Notes: generated by a model not told the origin, from the sequence alone. A stretch of 64,000 nucleotides of DNA from Tepidimicrobium xylanilyticum (GCF_900106765.1 NZ_FNNG01000010.1:1-64000), one strand, 5' to 3'; positions 54,424-63,622 are shown, numbered from the stretch's first letter. Numbers and translations: made by a program.

Positions 54424-55234
54424 CAGCAACGTTGTAAAGATATTGGAAAAGATAATCATTGACAGGAACTTGGGAGATGTTGTAGGGAAAGCATACGATG
54501 GAATATCTGCTTTAGAGGATATACTGAAACTTAAACCTGATATTGTATTGGTAGATCTGCTTATGCCAGGAAAGGATGGCATTACATTGATAAAGGAAGC
54601 AAAGAGTTTTTATAGCGATGTTCAGTATATTATGATTTCCCAAGTATCTTCAAAGGACATGATTGCTAAAGCATATGAAAGTGGAATAGAATATTATATT
54701 TCAAAGCCTATAAATGCTATTGAAGTTGAGACGGTAATTAGGAAGGTCATAGAAAAGCTCCAAATGAATAAGAAATTGGATTTGATCCAAAATCTATTTG
54801 TATCCGATTCTAATGTTTCAAATGAGAATTATGATAGTAGTATTAAGGCAATAGAAAGGGTTATGGAAAGGATTGGGATTATTGGGGAGGCAGGAAGCCG
54901 AGATATTATCACATTAGCAAAATATTTAATTGATACAGACCAAAATATGTCAGATTTAACGATAAAGGAACTTTGCAATAAGTTTACTAATAATCCAAAA
55001 ACTATGGAACAGAGGATAAGAAGAACTGCAACTGTTGGACTGATAAATCTGGCAAATTTAGGAATAGAAGATTATATGAATGAGATTTTTACGGAGTATT
55101 CTAATGGATTATATAGCTTTGAACAAATTAAGACGGAAATGGATTATATTAGGGGTAAAAGTAATAAGAGGGGTAAAGTAAATATAAAGAAATTCATAGA
55201 TGGAATGGTTTATTATGGCAAGAGGGAATCATAA
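54398..55234 (+). CDS. glnL: Response regulator, GlnL/YcbB-like
   Basis: The 278-residue regulator has a receiver domain (DDSN, phospho-Asp in VLVDLLMPGKDG, Lys in YYISKPINA) and a C-terminal YcbB-type domain (RIRRTATVGLINLANLGIED), which is characteristic of GlnL. GGAGGTAGATTTAG precedes the ATG. It probably activates the symporter gene 127 bases further down, past a terminator. Confidence 0.88.
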   Translation: MKIFIVEDDSNVVKILEKIIIDRNLGDVVGKAYDGISALEDILKLKPDIVLVDLLMPGKDGITLIKEAKSFYSDVQYIMISQVSSKDMIAKAYESGIEYYISKPINAIEVETVIRKVIEKLQMNKKLDLIQNLFVSDSNVSNENYDSSIKAIERVMERIGIIGEAGSRDIITLAKYLIDTDQNMSDLTIKELCNKFTNNPKTMEQRIRRTATVGLINLANLGIEDYMNEIFTEYSNGLYSFEQIKTEMDYIRGKSNKRGKVNIKKFIDGMVYYGKRES

Positions 55235-55238
55235 AGGA

Positions 55239-55270
55239 CAGATGGGAGTAGAATCCCATCTATTTTTTTG
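55239..55270 (+). terminator. Intrinsic terminator after glnL
   Basis: AGATGGGA pairs with TCCCATCT, followed by ATTTTTTTG. Confidence 0.9.
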
Positions 55271-55360
55271 ACTAAATTTTTATCTCTAGTGAAACTTTTT
55301 GTAACTATTTGAAGATAGTCTATTATAATTAGTCACAACAATAATATTGGAGGTTATATT

Positions 55361-56830
55361 ATGGATTTTGTCAAAGAAATAGTTGGTTTTGTAAATACTA
55401 TTTTATGGGATTATATTTTAATATTTGGGCTAATTGGCATAGGGGTTTATATGACAATTAAACTTAGATTTCCACAGTTTACAAGAGTTTTTCCTGCCTT
55501 GAAGAAGATGATCTTAGATGTTGTTAAGAAAGAGCCAGTTGAAGAGGGAAAAATGACTCCTTTTCAAGCTTTATCCACTGCTGTTGCAGCGCAAGTTGGT
55601 ACAGGCAATATAGTAGGGGTAGCAACGGCAATAGCTGCAGGTGGTCCTGGAGCAGCATTTTGGATGCTAGTTTCTGCTTTTTTTGGAATGACCACCATAT
55701 TTAGTGAATCCGTATTAGCACAAAAATATAGAGAATTAAAGAATGGAGAACTAGTTGGTGGACCAGCATACTATATAAGAAATGGAATAAAATCAAAGAA
55801 ATTAGCCATGTTTTTTGCAATAACTTGTATATTAGCATTAGGTATAGTTGGTATAATGGTGCAGTCCAATTCAATTGCAGTTTCAGTTAGCAATGCCTTT
55901 GGGGTGCCAAATTTTCTTATTTCTATTGGGCTTGCTATAATTGTAGCTCTCATACTTGTAGGAGGTATGGGAAGGATTGCTGCTTTTGCAGAGAAAATTG
56001 TACCTTTCATGGCTGGTTTCTATATTGTTGGAAGTTTGTTGGTAGTTCTTATTAATATAGGCAATTTTCTTCCTGCTATAAAAAGTATATTCCTTGGAGC
56101 TTTTAAGCCATCAGCAATAGGTGGTGGAGTACTTGGAATTACTATACAGCAAACTATTAGATTTGGGTTGGCTAGAGGATTGTTTACAAATGAAGCAGGC
56201 ATGGGTTCAACTCCTCATTCACACGCAGTTGCAGATGTAGGGCATCCAGCAGAACAAGGATTTACTGCTATGATAGGTGTATTTATATCAACTTTCCTAA
56301 TTTGTTTGTCTACGGTTATGGTAAACCTTACTTCAGGCGCATATAATCCAAATATCTCTGCAGCAGAAATGTCTCAAAGCGCAACAATCATGACCCAATC
56401 AGGTTTTGTAATTGGATTTGGTACATTTGGTGGAATATTTTTATCCATATGTTTAACGTTTTTCTCGTTAACTACAATAGTAGGATGGTATTTTTTTGCT
56501 GAATCCAACGTCAAGTATGTTTTTAATTCACATCCGATAACAATAGCTGGGTTTAAGGCCTTAGTAGTGGTTGCACTAATATTAGGTACCATGATTGATG
56601 CAGGATTTGCATGGGAATTAGCTGATATGTTTATGGGCATAATGGCACTACCCAATATTATAGCATTGTTCTTATTATCTAAAGAAGTAGTTACAATGCT
56701 AAACGATTATGATACATGCGTTAAGAAAGGGAGGATTTATTGGGATTATCAGTATCAAAACATTGCCTCAGAAACAGCTAATAGAGGTCGCAAGTTAGGG
56801 AGAGAATTGGGTACTACAACAATAAAATAA
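55361..56830 (+). CDS. Na+/alanine (glutamine) symporter, AGCS family
   Basis: The 489-residue transporter has about eleven transmembrane helices. AGCS family motifs are present: the substrate/Na+ segment TAVAAQVGTGNIVGVATAIAAGG-like loop near residue 75 and the G-x-x-x-T-N-E-A-G-M-G block (LFTNEAGMGSTPHSHA). AlsT and GlnT of Bacillus belong here and take up alanine or glutamine with Na+. Linkage to GlnK/GlnL favours glutamine. A long terminator follows. Confidence 0.92.
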   Translation: MDFVKEIVGFVNTILWDYILIFGLIGIGVYMTIKLRFPQFTRVFPALKKMILDVVKKEPVEEGKMTPFQALSTAVAAQVGTGNIVGVATAIAAGGPGAAFWMLVSAFFGMTTIFSESVLAQKYRELKNGELVGGPAYYIRNGIKSKKLAMFFAITCILALGIVGIMVQSNSIAVSVSNAFGVPNFLISIGLAIIVALILVGGMGRIAAFAEKIVPFMAGFYIVGSLLVVLINIGNFLPAIKSIFLGAFKPSAIGGGVLGITIQQTIRFGLARGLFTNEAGMGSTPHSHAVADVGHPAEQGFTAMIGVFISTFLICLSTVMVNLTSGAYNPNISAAEMSQSATIMTQSGFVIGFGTFGGIFLSICLTFFSLTTIVGWYFFAESNVKYVFNSHPITIAGFKALVVVALILGTMIDAGFAWELADMFMGIMALPNIIALFLLSKEVVTMLNDYDTCVKKGRIYWDYQYQNIASETANRGRKLGRELGTTTIK

Positions 56831-56853
56831 TAGAGAATTTTATAGCTAAGCAT

Positions 56854-56908
56854 ATCCGATATAACCGAAATATATTATAAAGATATGGGGTTGTATCGGA
56901 TTTTTTTA
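56854..56908 (+). terminator. Intrinsic terminator of the symporter gene
   Basis: ATCCGATATAACC pairs with GGTTGTATCGGAT (one wobble), followed by TTTTTTTATT. Confidence 0.85.
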
Positions 56909-57031
56909 TTTATATATTAGTAAATGAAAAGTTTAGAAATGATTTTAGCATTGGTTTTTAAAAAGAGGTAAGCAGGGGATGATACTATTAGTAATCCGGT
57001 GATGTATTTGCCCATGAAGTGAGGTTTTATT

Positions 57032-57876
57032 ATGGGATGTGATTACAAACTTTATGAGCCAGCTTGGTGTCTAGGGTGCGGTAATCTTATGATAAGGACA
57101 GCCTTAAAACAAGCTTTAGAGGAACTGAAAATCCAACCTTATCAGGTGGTTATTGTATCAGGAATAGGTCAAGCAGCTAAAATGCTCCATTATATTAGAG
57201 CAAATGGATTTAATGGATTGCATGGTAGAGCCATACCTCCTACAATAGGAATTAAGCTAGTTAACAGGGATTTAAAGGTTATTGTAGAGTCTGGAGATGG
57301 AGATACATACGGACAAGGTGGAAATCATTTTATTCACACTATTAGGAGAAACATAGACATAGCCATTTTGTTCATAATTAATCAGATTTATGGATTAACT
57401 AAAGGTCAGGCTTCTCCTACGACTGCTATGGGGCAAAAAAACATTACAATTTGATGGGGTAAAGCTTTAGCCTATATAACCTTTAGCTTTGGCTTTAACT
57501 ATGGGGTAGGTTTTGTTACGAGAGGTTTTTCGGGAGATATATCTCATTTATAAGTCTAATTAAGGAAGCCATAAAATATACAGGATATACATTAGTAAAT
57601 ATATTACAACCCTGCGCAGTGTGGAATAGGGTAGATACCTTTGCATGGTATAAGAAAAGGATATATTATCTAGATGAGGATTACGACTATACCAATAAAG
57701 ATAAAGCATATAAAAAGGCATTGGAATTTGGCGATAGAATCCCTTTAGGAATATCATATAAAGCAGAAAAGAAAACTTATGAAGATAGATTTCAATTTAT
57801 AAAGGATGGTCCACCTCTTGTTGATAGAGAATTAGATCCAATGGATGCAGAAAAATTGATGGAGGAATTTATATAA
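57032..57876 (+). pseudogene. 2-oxoacid:ferredoxin oxidoreductase beta subunit, decayed
   Basis: The first 140 codons are intact: CLGCGN and the thiamine-diphosphate site [12 protein letters not shown] of the KorB/PorB family are clear. After GQK the frame is lost; the real reading resumes as TLQFDGVKL with stops, then VGFVTRGFSGDISHL, then SLIKEAIKYTGYTLVNILQPC, and from 57619 FAWYKKRIYYLDEDYD to the end in KLMEEFI. At least three frameshifts and several stops separate the pieces. No alpha subunit is nearby. It is a recent ruin of a keto-acid oxidoreductase subunit. Confidence 0.9.
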
Positions 57877-57910
57877 AAGGTATGGAGTCAAATAGGCTCC
57901 ATACCTTTTA
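57874..57910. terminator. Bidirectional terminator between korB remnant and glp operon
   Basis: AAAAGGTATGGAG and CTCCATACCTTTT form a perfect stem around an 8-base loop; it overlaps the ends of both reading frames. Confidence 0.85.
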
Positions 57911-58273
57911 GCCAACAGATTTAGTTGCAATTAAATTGGCATTGGTATTCAATATGTTTGTTAAAATTAAATCTCCTACTTCAACGGGCAATTCTACCTC
58001 TAAGCCCCTTATCACATCCATTACTTGGAAGATCTTATCCTTTGGAATGCCTTTGTCGGTTCTTACTGATAACATATTATTAGATATTCCTCTTATTCTT
58101 ACAGTAGATGTAAGAACTCTGGTAGGATTAGTCATTTCTTCAATTGCGTATTTCAACCCTCTATTACATTTATTGCCATTAACTTTATATCCATCTTTAG
58201 ATGTAGAATCCTTTTCAATGATTAAATTGCATCCAATAGGACATACTATGCATATCTTTTCTATTTTGTCCAT
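57908..58273 (-). CDS. DUF1667 protein (glpABC-type operon, third gene)
   Basis: The start is ATG 58271-58273 after GGGAGGGATTAAA; an ATG overlapping the upstream stop (58289-58291) is in frame but lacks a ribosome site. The ~121-residue protein has C-x2-C-x3-C and a fourth Cys (CIVCPIGC near residue 8 and NKCNRG near residue 36), which could hold a [4Fe-4S] cluster or zinc. DUF1667 proteins accompany GlpA/GlpB-like flavoproteins in anaerobic Firmicutes and are thought to be an electron-transfer subunit. It is the last gene of the operon. Confidence 0.85.
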   Translation of the reverse strand: MDKIEKICIVCPIGCNLIIEKDSTSKDGYKVNGNKCNRGLKYAIEEMTNPTRVLTSTVRIRGISNNMLSVRTDKGIPKDKIFQVMDVIRGLEVELPVEVGDLILTNILNTNANLIATKSVG

Positions 58274-58287
58274 TTTAATCCCTCCCG

Positions 58288-59547
58288 TCATTTAAGATAA
58301 ATCGTAATTTCTTTTTGGGCTATCCCAGCTAGTGAGTTTTTTTCTAGAAAGATGGATTCCATTTGTGATGGAAATACTTGATTTTTCTTTATTCTTTTTA
58401 TTACTTTTCCATTAGATTCTATTAAAATCTCAATGCCTCTATAAATATTGTTTACCCTATAGAATAGTTTCAAATTCTCGTTTAAGTTATCAGTATTTAT
58501 ATATTGGGGAATGACATATCTAATACCATTACCTGTACGTAATCTTACTCTATTTGTTTCAATGACTTTCCTTTTATTAATCCTTTCAATATATTCAAAG
58601 GCTTTTTCACCAGCTTTATAGGCTTCCATGGTTACATTATCTACTAAGTCATGGACATGGAGCACATTACCACAGGCAAATATTCCTTCAACACTGGTTT
58701 CTAAAGAATCATTTACTATGGGTCCAGAAGTAAGGGGATCAATTTTGATGCCTGCACTTTTGGACAATTCATTTTCAGGAATAAGTCCTACTGAAAGGAT
58801 TAAGGTATCGCATTCAATATATTTTTCTGTTCCTTTTATTATATTCCTATTTTTATCAACCTTTGCTAAAACTACTCCTTCTAATCTATTCTTGCCTTTA
58901 ATCTCTATTACAGTATGTTCTAACAGTAAGGGAATGTTAAAGTCTTCTAAACACTGGACGATATTTCTATTTAACCCATTAGGATAAGGCATTATTTCAG
59001 CTACAGCTTCTACTTTCGTACCTTCTAGGGTTAATCTTCTTGCCATAATCAGTCCAATGTCACCAGAACCTAAAATTACAGCTTTTTTACCTACCATATA
59101 TCCTTCCATGTTAATAAACCTTTGGGCAGTTCCAGCGGTAAATATTCCGCTAGGTCTAGAACCGGGAATATTAATTGCTCCTCTGGGTCTTTCTCTACAT
59201 CCCATGGCTAGGATTATTGCTTTTGCTTGAATCTTAAAAAATCCATCTTTCGAATTGATTACAGATAATTCTTTATTATTGTTTATATCTAATACGAATG
59301 TATTTAACTTATAATCTATGTTAAGCTCTTTGATTTCGTCTATAAAAATCTTTGCATATTCGGGACCAGTTAGCTCTTTTTTGAAAAGATGCAGTCCAAA
59401 GCCATTATGGATACATTGATTTAAAATCCCTCCCAATTCTCTATCCCTTTCTATAATCAATATATCTTTTATACCTTTTTTCCTTGCGCTAATTGCAGCG
59501 GCTAAACCAGCAGGCCCCCCTCCAATAATTACTAAATCATAATTCAA
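58288..59547 (-). CDS. FAD/NAD-dependent oxidoreductase, G3P dehydrogenase partner subunit
   Basis: The preferred start is TTG 59545-59547, 5 bases after GGAGGTGA; an upstream ATG is unlikely. The ~419-residue flavoprotein opens YDLVIIGGGPAGLAAAISA and has a second dinucleotide motif AVILGSGDIGLIMARR plus the FAD-closing FACGNVLHVHDLVDN. It is a pyridine-nucleotide-disulfide-type enzyme without the redox Cys pair. Between a GlpA-like protein and DUF1667 it is the expected second subunit for anaerobic glycerol-3-phosphate oxidation. Confidence 0.88.
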   Translation of the reverse strand: MNYDLVIIGGGPAGLAAAISARKKGIKDILIIERDRELGGILNQCIHNGFGLHLFKKELTGPEYAKIFIDEIKELNIDYKLNTFVLDINNNKELSVINSKDGFFKIQAKAIILAMGCRERPRGAINIPGSRPSGIFTAGTAQRFINMEGYMVGKKAVILGSGDIGLIMARRLTLEGTKVEAVAEIMPYPNGLNRNIVQCLEDFNIPLLLEHTVIEIKGKNRLEGVVLAKVDKNRNIIKGTEKYIECDTLILSVGLIPENELSKSAGIKIDPLTSGPIVNDSLETSVEGIFACGNVLHVHDLVDNVTMEAYKAGEKAFEYIERINKRKVIETNRVRLRTGNGIRYVIPQYINTDNLNENLKLFYRVNNIYRGIEILIESNGKVIKRIKKNQVFPSQMESIFLEKNSLAGIAQKEITIYLK

Positions 59548-59567
59548 ATTTGTCACCTCCATCATGA

Positions 59568-60998
59568 TTATTTGGTCTTACCAGTTAATATATAAGAACC
59601 TAGACCATCCTTTAGAGTTTTTTCTATTTCCTCATTCATTTCCCTTGCTAATATCTCCATTACACGAGGCAAACAAAAACCTCCTTGACATCTACCGGAA
59701 CCAGGTCTTGCTCTTCTTTTAATTCCATCAACAGTTCTTGCACCGGCCTTCCTATGGATAGCATCTAATATTTCTCCTTCCGTTACTGTTTCACAACGGC
59801 AAATTATATTACCATATTTAGGATTTTCTTTTATCAATCGATCCTTTTCTTCATCAGAAAGTTCTGCAAATCTAATCACTTTTTTTCTATAAGGGTTGAA
59901 ATTTTTACTCTCATTCAATCCACCATAAATATTACCAACTAGATTTACGACATATTCAGCTATGGCAGGGGAAGCAGATAATCCTGGCGATTTAATGCCT
60001 GCGACATTTATAAATCCTGGGGAATCTTCCACTTCTTCAATTATGAAATCTCCTGTATCTGGTTCAGCCCTAACTCCTGCAAAAGTTGTAATAACTTGTT
60101 CAAACGGGATATTAGGTACGGATCTTGTAGCTACTTCTTTTATATATTTTAATCTGAGAGTTTCTGTTCTCGTATCTTCCCTTTCTTCTATTATTTCACT
60201 ATCAGGACCTACTATTAAATTTCCATGAACTGTTGGAGTTACTACTACTCCTTTTCCTTTTTCAGTTGGGCATTGGAATATTACTTTATTAACTAGATTT
60301 CCTGCCATTTTATCTAATAGGTAGTACTGTCCCTTCTTAGGAATAATATTTAATTTTTTGTCGGATACCATATTGTTTAACTTATCAGCATATATTCCAG
60401 CGCAGTTAACTATAATTTTAGTTATTATGTTTCCTAGATTGGTAACGATTTTATAGCCGTTATTTGATTTAGTAATATCTTGTACTTCTGTATTTAATTT
60501 AAGCTCAACACCATTTTCCATTGCATTTTCTGCTAGTGCAATTGCCAATTCCCAAGGTCCAATAATGCCAGCGGTTCTGGCATATAAAGCACCCTTAACA
60601 TCATCGGATATATTTGGTTCTATTTTCTTAGCTTGTTTTCCATCTAAAATTTCCATCTGAGGTATTTTGGATTTTAATCCATTTTCAAATAATTTTTCTA
60701 TAGTTATTAAGTCTTCTTGATTAAAGGCAAGGACTAAGGACCCAATCCGTTTGAAGGGCACATCCAACTCTTTACAAATCTTATCAAACATAGGATTACC
60801 TCGCACATTGAAATACCCCATTTTACTATTATAAGGAGCATCGAATCCAGCGTGTATTATGGCAGTATTTGCTTTAGTAGTCCCGTTAGAGATATCGTTT
60901 TCTTTATCTATGAGTAATATTTTTAATTCATATCTGGACAATTCTCTAGCAATGAAAGTTCCAGTTATTCCAGCGCCAACTATGACTACATCATACAT
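59568..60998 (-). CDS. glpA: Glycerol-3-phosphate dehydrogenase (GlpA-like)
   Basis: The start is ATG 60996-60998 after AAAGGAGG, giving 476 residues. The FAD motif is DVVIVGAGITGTFIARE; the central DAO domain ends GFINVAGIKSPGLSASPAIAEYV. The C-terminal ~90 residues are a Fer2_BFD [2Fe-2S] domain with C-R-C and C-x4-C (CRCETV, GRCQGGFC). This fits the GlpA subunit that oxidises G3P to DHAP. It is first in a three-gene operon whose leader carries a GlpP-type antitermination site. Confidence 0.92.
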   Translation of the reverse strand: MYDVVIVGAGITGTFIARELSRYELKILLIDKENDISNGTTKANTAIIHAGFDAPYNSKMGYFNVRGNPMFDKICKELDVPFKRIGSLVLAFNQEDLITIEKLFENGLKSKIPQMEILDGKQAKKIEPNISDDVKGALYARTAGIIGPWELAIALAENAMENGVELKLNTEVQDITKSNNGYKIVTNLGNIITKIIVNCAGIYADKLNNMVSDKKLNIIPKKGQYYLLDKMAGNLVNKVIFQCPTEKGKGVVVTPTVHGNLIVGPDSEIIEEREDTRTETLRLKYIKEVATRSVPNIPFEQVITTFAGVRAEPDTGDFIIEEVEDSPGFINVAGIKSPGLSASPAIAEYVVNLVGNIYGGLNESKNFNPYRKKVIRFAELSDEEKDRLIKENPKYGNIICRCETVTEGEILDAIHRKAGARTVDGIKRRARPGSGRCQGGFCLPRVMEILAREMNEEIEKTLKDGLGSYILTGKTK

Positions 60999-61023
60999 AA
61001 CAAGACCTCCTTTAAAAGAAATA

Positions 61024-61064
61024 TAAAAAAACCACACCTTACCCTTTTCGGGCAAAAGTGTGGT
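61024..61064 (-). terminator. Leader terminator of the glpA operon
   Basis: On the minus strand ACCACACTTTTGCCC pairs with the downstream GGGTAAGGTGTGGT, followed by a run of T, 26 bases before the glpA start. Its 5' arm overlaps the leader motif at 61059-61079, so anti-termination is the likely control. Confidence 0.85.
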
Positions 61065-61079
61065 TCTCGATTCTCAACC
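61059..61079 (-). promoter_or_regulatory. Putative GlpP antiterminator site, glpA leader
   Basis: The minus strand reads GGTTGAGAA, TC, GAGAACCACA. It matches the motif in the dhaK leader (61367-61388) and overlaps the terminator 5' arm. Confidence 0.65.
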
Positions 61080-61103
61080 ATGGTATTTAATTTTCTTACT
61101 ATT

Positions 61104-61132
61104 ATTATATAATTATGTTGAAAGAAAGTAAA
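61104..61132 (-). promoter_or_regulatory. Predicted promoter of the glpA operon
   Basis: On the minus strand TTTACT and TATAAT are 17 bases apart, about 25 bases before the leader motif. Confidence 0.55.
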
Positions 61133-61301
61133 GTAGAAAAATAAAAATTTAAAATATTCATAATACTAGCAAGTTTATCATATACTGTACCAAATGTTGA
61201 TACATTATTATATTTACAAAAAAGATACCCAAGAAAATCGTAGTATTTTTTAAAAGTATTTGAATGTTTTTAGAGCTTAATCATAAATTTCCAAAATATT
61301 C

Positions 61302-61330
61302 TTGACATAAAACTTGATTTATGGTATTAT
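61302..61330 (+). promoter_or_regulatory. Strong sigma-A promoter of the dhaK operon
   Basis: A consensus TTGACA is followed after exactly 17 bases by TATTAT, 37 bases before the leader motif. Confidence 0.8.
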
Positions 61331-61366
61331 TCGTAATAAATATAAGAATTTTGCAAATTTATATTC

Positions 61367-61388
61367 GGTGGAGAAGAAGAGAGCCGCA
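61367..61388 (+). promoter_or_regulatory. Putative GlpP antiterminator site, dhaK leader
   Basis: GGTGGAGAA, GAA, GAGAGCCGCA. The same pattern stands in the glpA leader, and again it overlaps the 5' arm of an intrinsic terminator. Confidence 0.65.
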
Positions 61389-61436
61389 ATTTATTTAACC
61401 TACTTTATTATAAGGTTAAATAGTTGTGGCTTTTTA
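61382..61436 (+). terminator. Leader terminator of the dhaK operon
   Basis: AGCCGCAATTTATTTAACC pairs with GGTTAAATAGTTGTGGCT (a few wobbles) around an AT loop, followed by TTTT. It lies ~95 bases upstream of dhaK. Confidence 0.85.
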
Positions 61437-61532
61437 TGCTTATATGCACAAGTTACTTTCCTTACCATATGTTTAAAATAGGGTACATAAATTGTCATTT
61501 TAAATAAAAAGTATTATAATAGGGGTGATTTT

Positions 61533-62528
61533 TTGAAAAAGATAATCAATGGCAGTGATAAGGTAGTAGAGGAAATGCTTCAGGGGATGGTAAAAGCTCA
61601 TCCAGAATTTATAAAAAGGGTAGAGAATAGCAATGTTCTAATCAGAAAGGATTCACCAGTAAAGGGAAAAGTTGCTCTAATAAGTGGAGGCGGAAGTGGG
61701 CACGAACCTTCCCATGGAGGTTTTGTAGGCCTAGGTATGTTAGATGGAGCTGTGGCAGGTGAGGTGTTTACATCTCCAACACCTGAAGAGGTTTATAAGG
61801 GAATTAAAGCTGTAAATGGAGGAAAGGGTGTACTGTTAATTATTAAAAATTATACCGGAGATGTGATGAACTTTGAAATGGCAGCAGAAATGGCTGAAAT
61901 GGAAGGAATTAAAGTAGAAAAAGTAGTAGTAAATGACGATGTAGCTATGGAGGATTCAACTTATACTGTAGGCAGAAGGGGAATAGCAGGAACAGTCTTA
62001 GTTCATAAAATAACAGGAGCAGCAGCAGAAAGGGGATTGGATTTATTAGAGGTTAAAAGGGTGGCAGAAAAGGCAATAGAAAATACTCGTTCTATGGGAA
62101 TGTCTTTAACACCATGTGTAGTTCCTGCAGCAGGGAAACCCAGCTTCGAGATAGGAGAAGACGAAATGGAAATAGGACTAGGCATTCACGGAGAGCCGGG
62201 AACTCATAAGGAAAAGATAAAAACAGCAAATAAAATAACAACCATATTATTAGATAAGATAATAAAGGATATGAAACTAAAAAATAAAGAAGTTGCTGTA
62301 TTGGTCAATGGATTAGGAGGAACACCACTAATGGAACTATATATAGTTAATAGGGAAGTTCATAGGATCTTGGAAGATCAGGGAATAAAGGTATATAAGA
62401 CAATAGTAGGCAATTATATGACATCTTTAGAGATGGCTGGGATATCGATTTCATTACTAGAATTAGATGAAGAACTAAAGGGATTTTTAGATGATAGAGC
62501 CTATACACCTGCATTTCGACAAATATAG
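61533..62528 (+). CDS. dhaK: Dihydroxyacetone kinase subunit DhaK (PEP-dependent type)
   Basis: The 331-residue protein starts at TTG after AGGGGTGA. It has the DHA-binding motifs SGGGSGHEPSHGGFVG and the covalent-hemiaminal His in GIHGEPG. DhaK binds dihydroxyacetone, which is phosphorylated by ADP-loaded DhaL fed by DhaM. The order dhaK-dhaL-dhaM is standard. Its leader terminator and the glpP gene downstream link it to glycerol control. Confidence 0.96.
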   Translation: MKKIINGSDKVVEEMLQGMVKAHPEFIKRVENSNVLIRKDSPVKGKVALISGGGSGHEPSHGGFVGLGMLDGAVAGEVFTSPTPEEVYKGIKAVNGGKGVLLIIKNYTGDVMNFEMAAEMAEMEGIKVEKVVVNDDVAMEDSTYTVGRRGIAGTVLVHKITGAAAERGLDLLEVKRVAEKAIENTRSMGMSLTPCVVPAAGKPSFEIGEDEMEIGLGIHGEPGTHKEKIKTANKITTILLDKIIKDMKLKNKEVAVLVNGLGGTPLMELYIVNREVHRILEDQGIKVYKTIVGNYMTSLEMAGISISLLELDEELKGFLDDRAYTPAFRQI

Positions 62529-62549
62529 CATACCAATGGAGGGGATAAA

Positions 62550-63182
62550 ATGGGCGACACTTCATTATTATTAGAAATAGTAAAGAATATGTCAAAAAAT
62601 ATAATAGAAAGTAAAGAACTATTAACTGAACTGGATAGGGTTATAGGAGATTCAGACCATGGAATAAATATGGCTAAGGGTTTCAGTGCAATCAATGACA
62701 AACTAGAGGAAATGGAAGGGAAAGATTGGGGCTGTATTCTAAAGACCGTAGCCATGACTCTGATATCTACAGTAGGAGGTGCTTCTGGGCCTCTATATGG
62801 TACAGGTTTTTTAAGGGCTGCTACAGTAGTGGAAGGAAAAAAGGAAATAGATAAGGATGATGTCGTAAATATGTTTGATGAAGCAATTAAAGGTATAAAG
62901 ATGAGAGGAAAATCCAACAGAGGGGATAAAACCATGTTAGACGCACTAATCCCTGCTTATGAAGCCCTTAAGTTAGCTTACGAAGAAGGACAAAATAGCC
63001 TTAAAGCATTTAAAAGAGCCGAAGAATCAGCATTGGAAGGCGTTGAATATACTAAAACCATTATAGCTAAGAAGGGGAGGGCCAGTTATCTTGGTGAAAG
63101 GAGCCTGGGACACCAAGATCCCGGGGCTACTTCAAGCTACATTATTATCAAATCTATAACTGAGATATTAGAGAAAAATTAG
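62550..63182 (+). CDS. dhaL: Dihydroxyacetone kinase subunit DhaL
   Basis: The 210-residue protein has the ADP/Mg site DRVIGDSDHGINMAKG, then GGASGPLYGTGF, KTMLDAL and the end SLGHQDPGATS, all standard for DhaL. It keeps a bound ADP that is rephosphorylated by DhaM and passes phosphate to DHA on DhaK. GGAGGGGATAAA precedes the ATG. Confidence 0.96.
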   Translation: MGDTSLLLEIVKNMSKNIIESKELLTELDRVIGDSDHGINMAKGFSAINDKLEEMEGKDWGCILKTVAMTLISTVGGASGPLYGTGFLRAATVVEGKKEIDKDDVVNMFDEAIKGIKMRGKSNRGDKTMLDALIPAYEALKLAYEEGQNSLKAFKRAEESALEGVEYTKTIIAKKGRASYLGERSLGHQDPGATSSYIIIKSITEILEKN

Positions 63183-63192
63183 GAGGGGAATC

Positions 63193-63597
63193 GTGATTGG
63201 ATTAGTAGTTGTATCACATAGCAGGAAAATTGCAGAAGGGGTAGTGGAACTTATATATGAAATGGTAGATAAAGATTTCAAAATAATACCTGCGGGGGGC
63301 ACCAGTGACGGCAGGATTGGAACTGATCCCATAATGATTAAGGAAGCTATAGAAAAAGCTTATGATGGGGATGGAATAGGGATAATTGTAGATATAGGAA
63401 GTTCTCTAATGAACGCTGAATTAGCTATAGAATTGCTAGAAGAGGAAATAAGAAAGAAAGTAATAATTTTAGATACCCCTATTGTAGAAGGTAGCATATC
63501 TGTAGCAGTACAAGCATATATATCTAATAATATGGAGGAAGTTTTAAAAGCTGCAGAAGAAGCACGAACAACTAAAAAGTTGCAGGAGCAATTTTAA
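63193..63597 (+). CDS. dhaM: PTS-type phosphotransfer subunit DhaM (EIIA domain only)
   Basis: The 134-residue protein starts at GTG after AGGAGGGGAATC. It is an EIIA-mannose-type domain with the phospho-His in VVSHSRKIAEGV and the motif GGTSDGRIGTDP. It accepts phosphate from HPr and rephosphorylates DhaL-ADP. It lacks the HPr/EI extensions found in E. coli DhaM, which is usual for Firmicutes. Confidence 0.95.
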   Translation: MIGLVVVSHSRKIAEGVVELIYEMVDKDFKIIPAGGTSDGRIGTDPIMIKEAIEKAYDGDGIGIIVDIGSSLMNAELAIELLEEEIRKKVIILDTPIVEGSISVAVQAYISNNMEEVLKAAEEARTTKKLQEQF

Positions 63598-63622
63598 CTC
63601 ATAGTTTAGAGGGGGAAAAGTA

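Noticed and set aside
61492-61520. TTGTCA-17-TATAAT promoter-like pair right before dhaK
   Set aside because: Transcription would start inside or after the ribosome site of dhaK, giving an RNA without it; the pair at 61302-61330 feeding the GlpP leader fits better.
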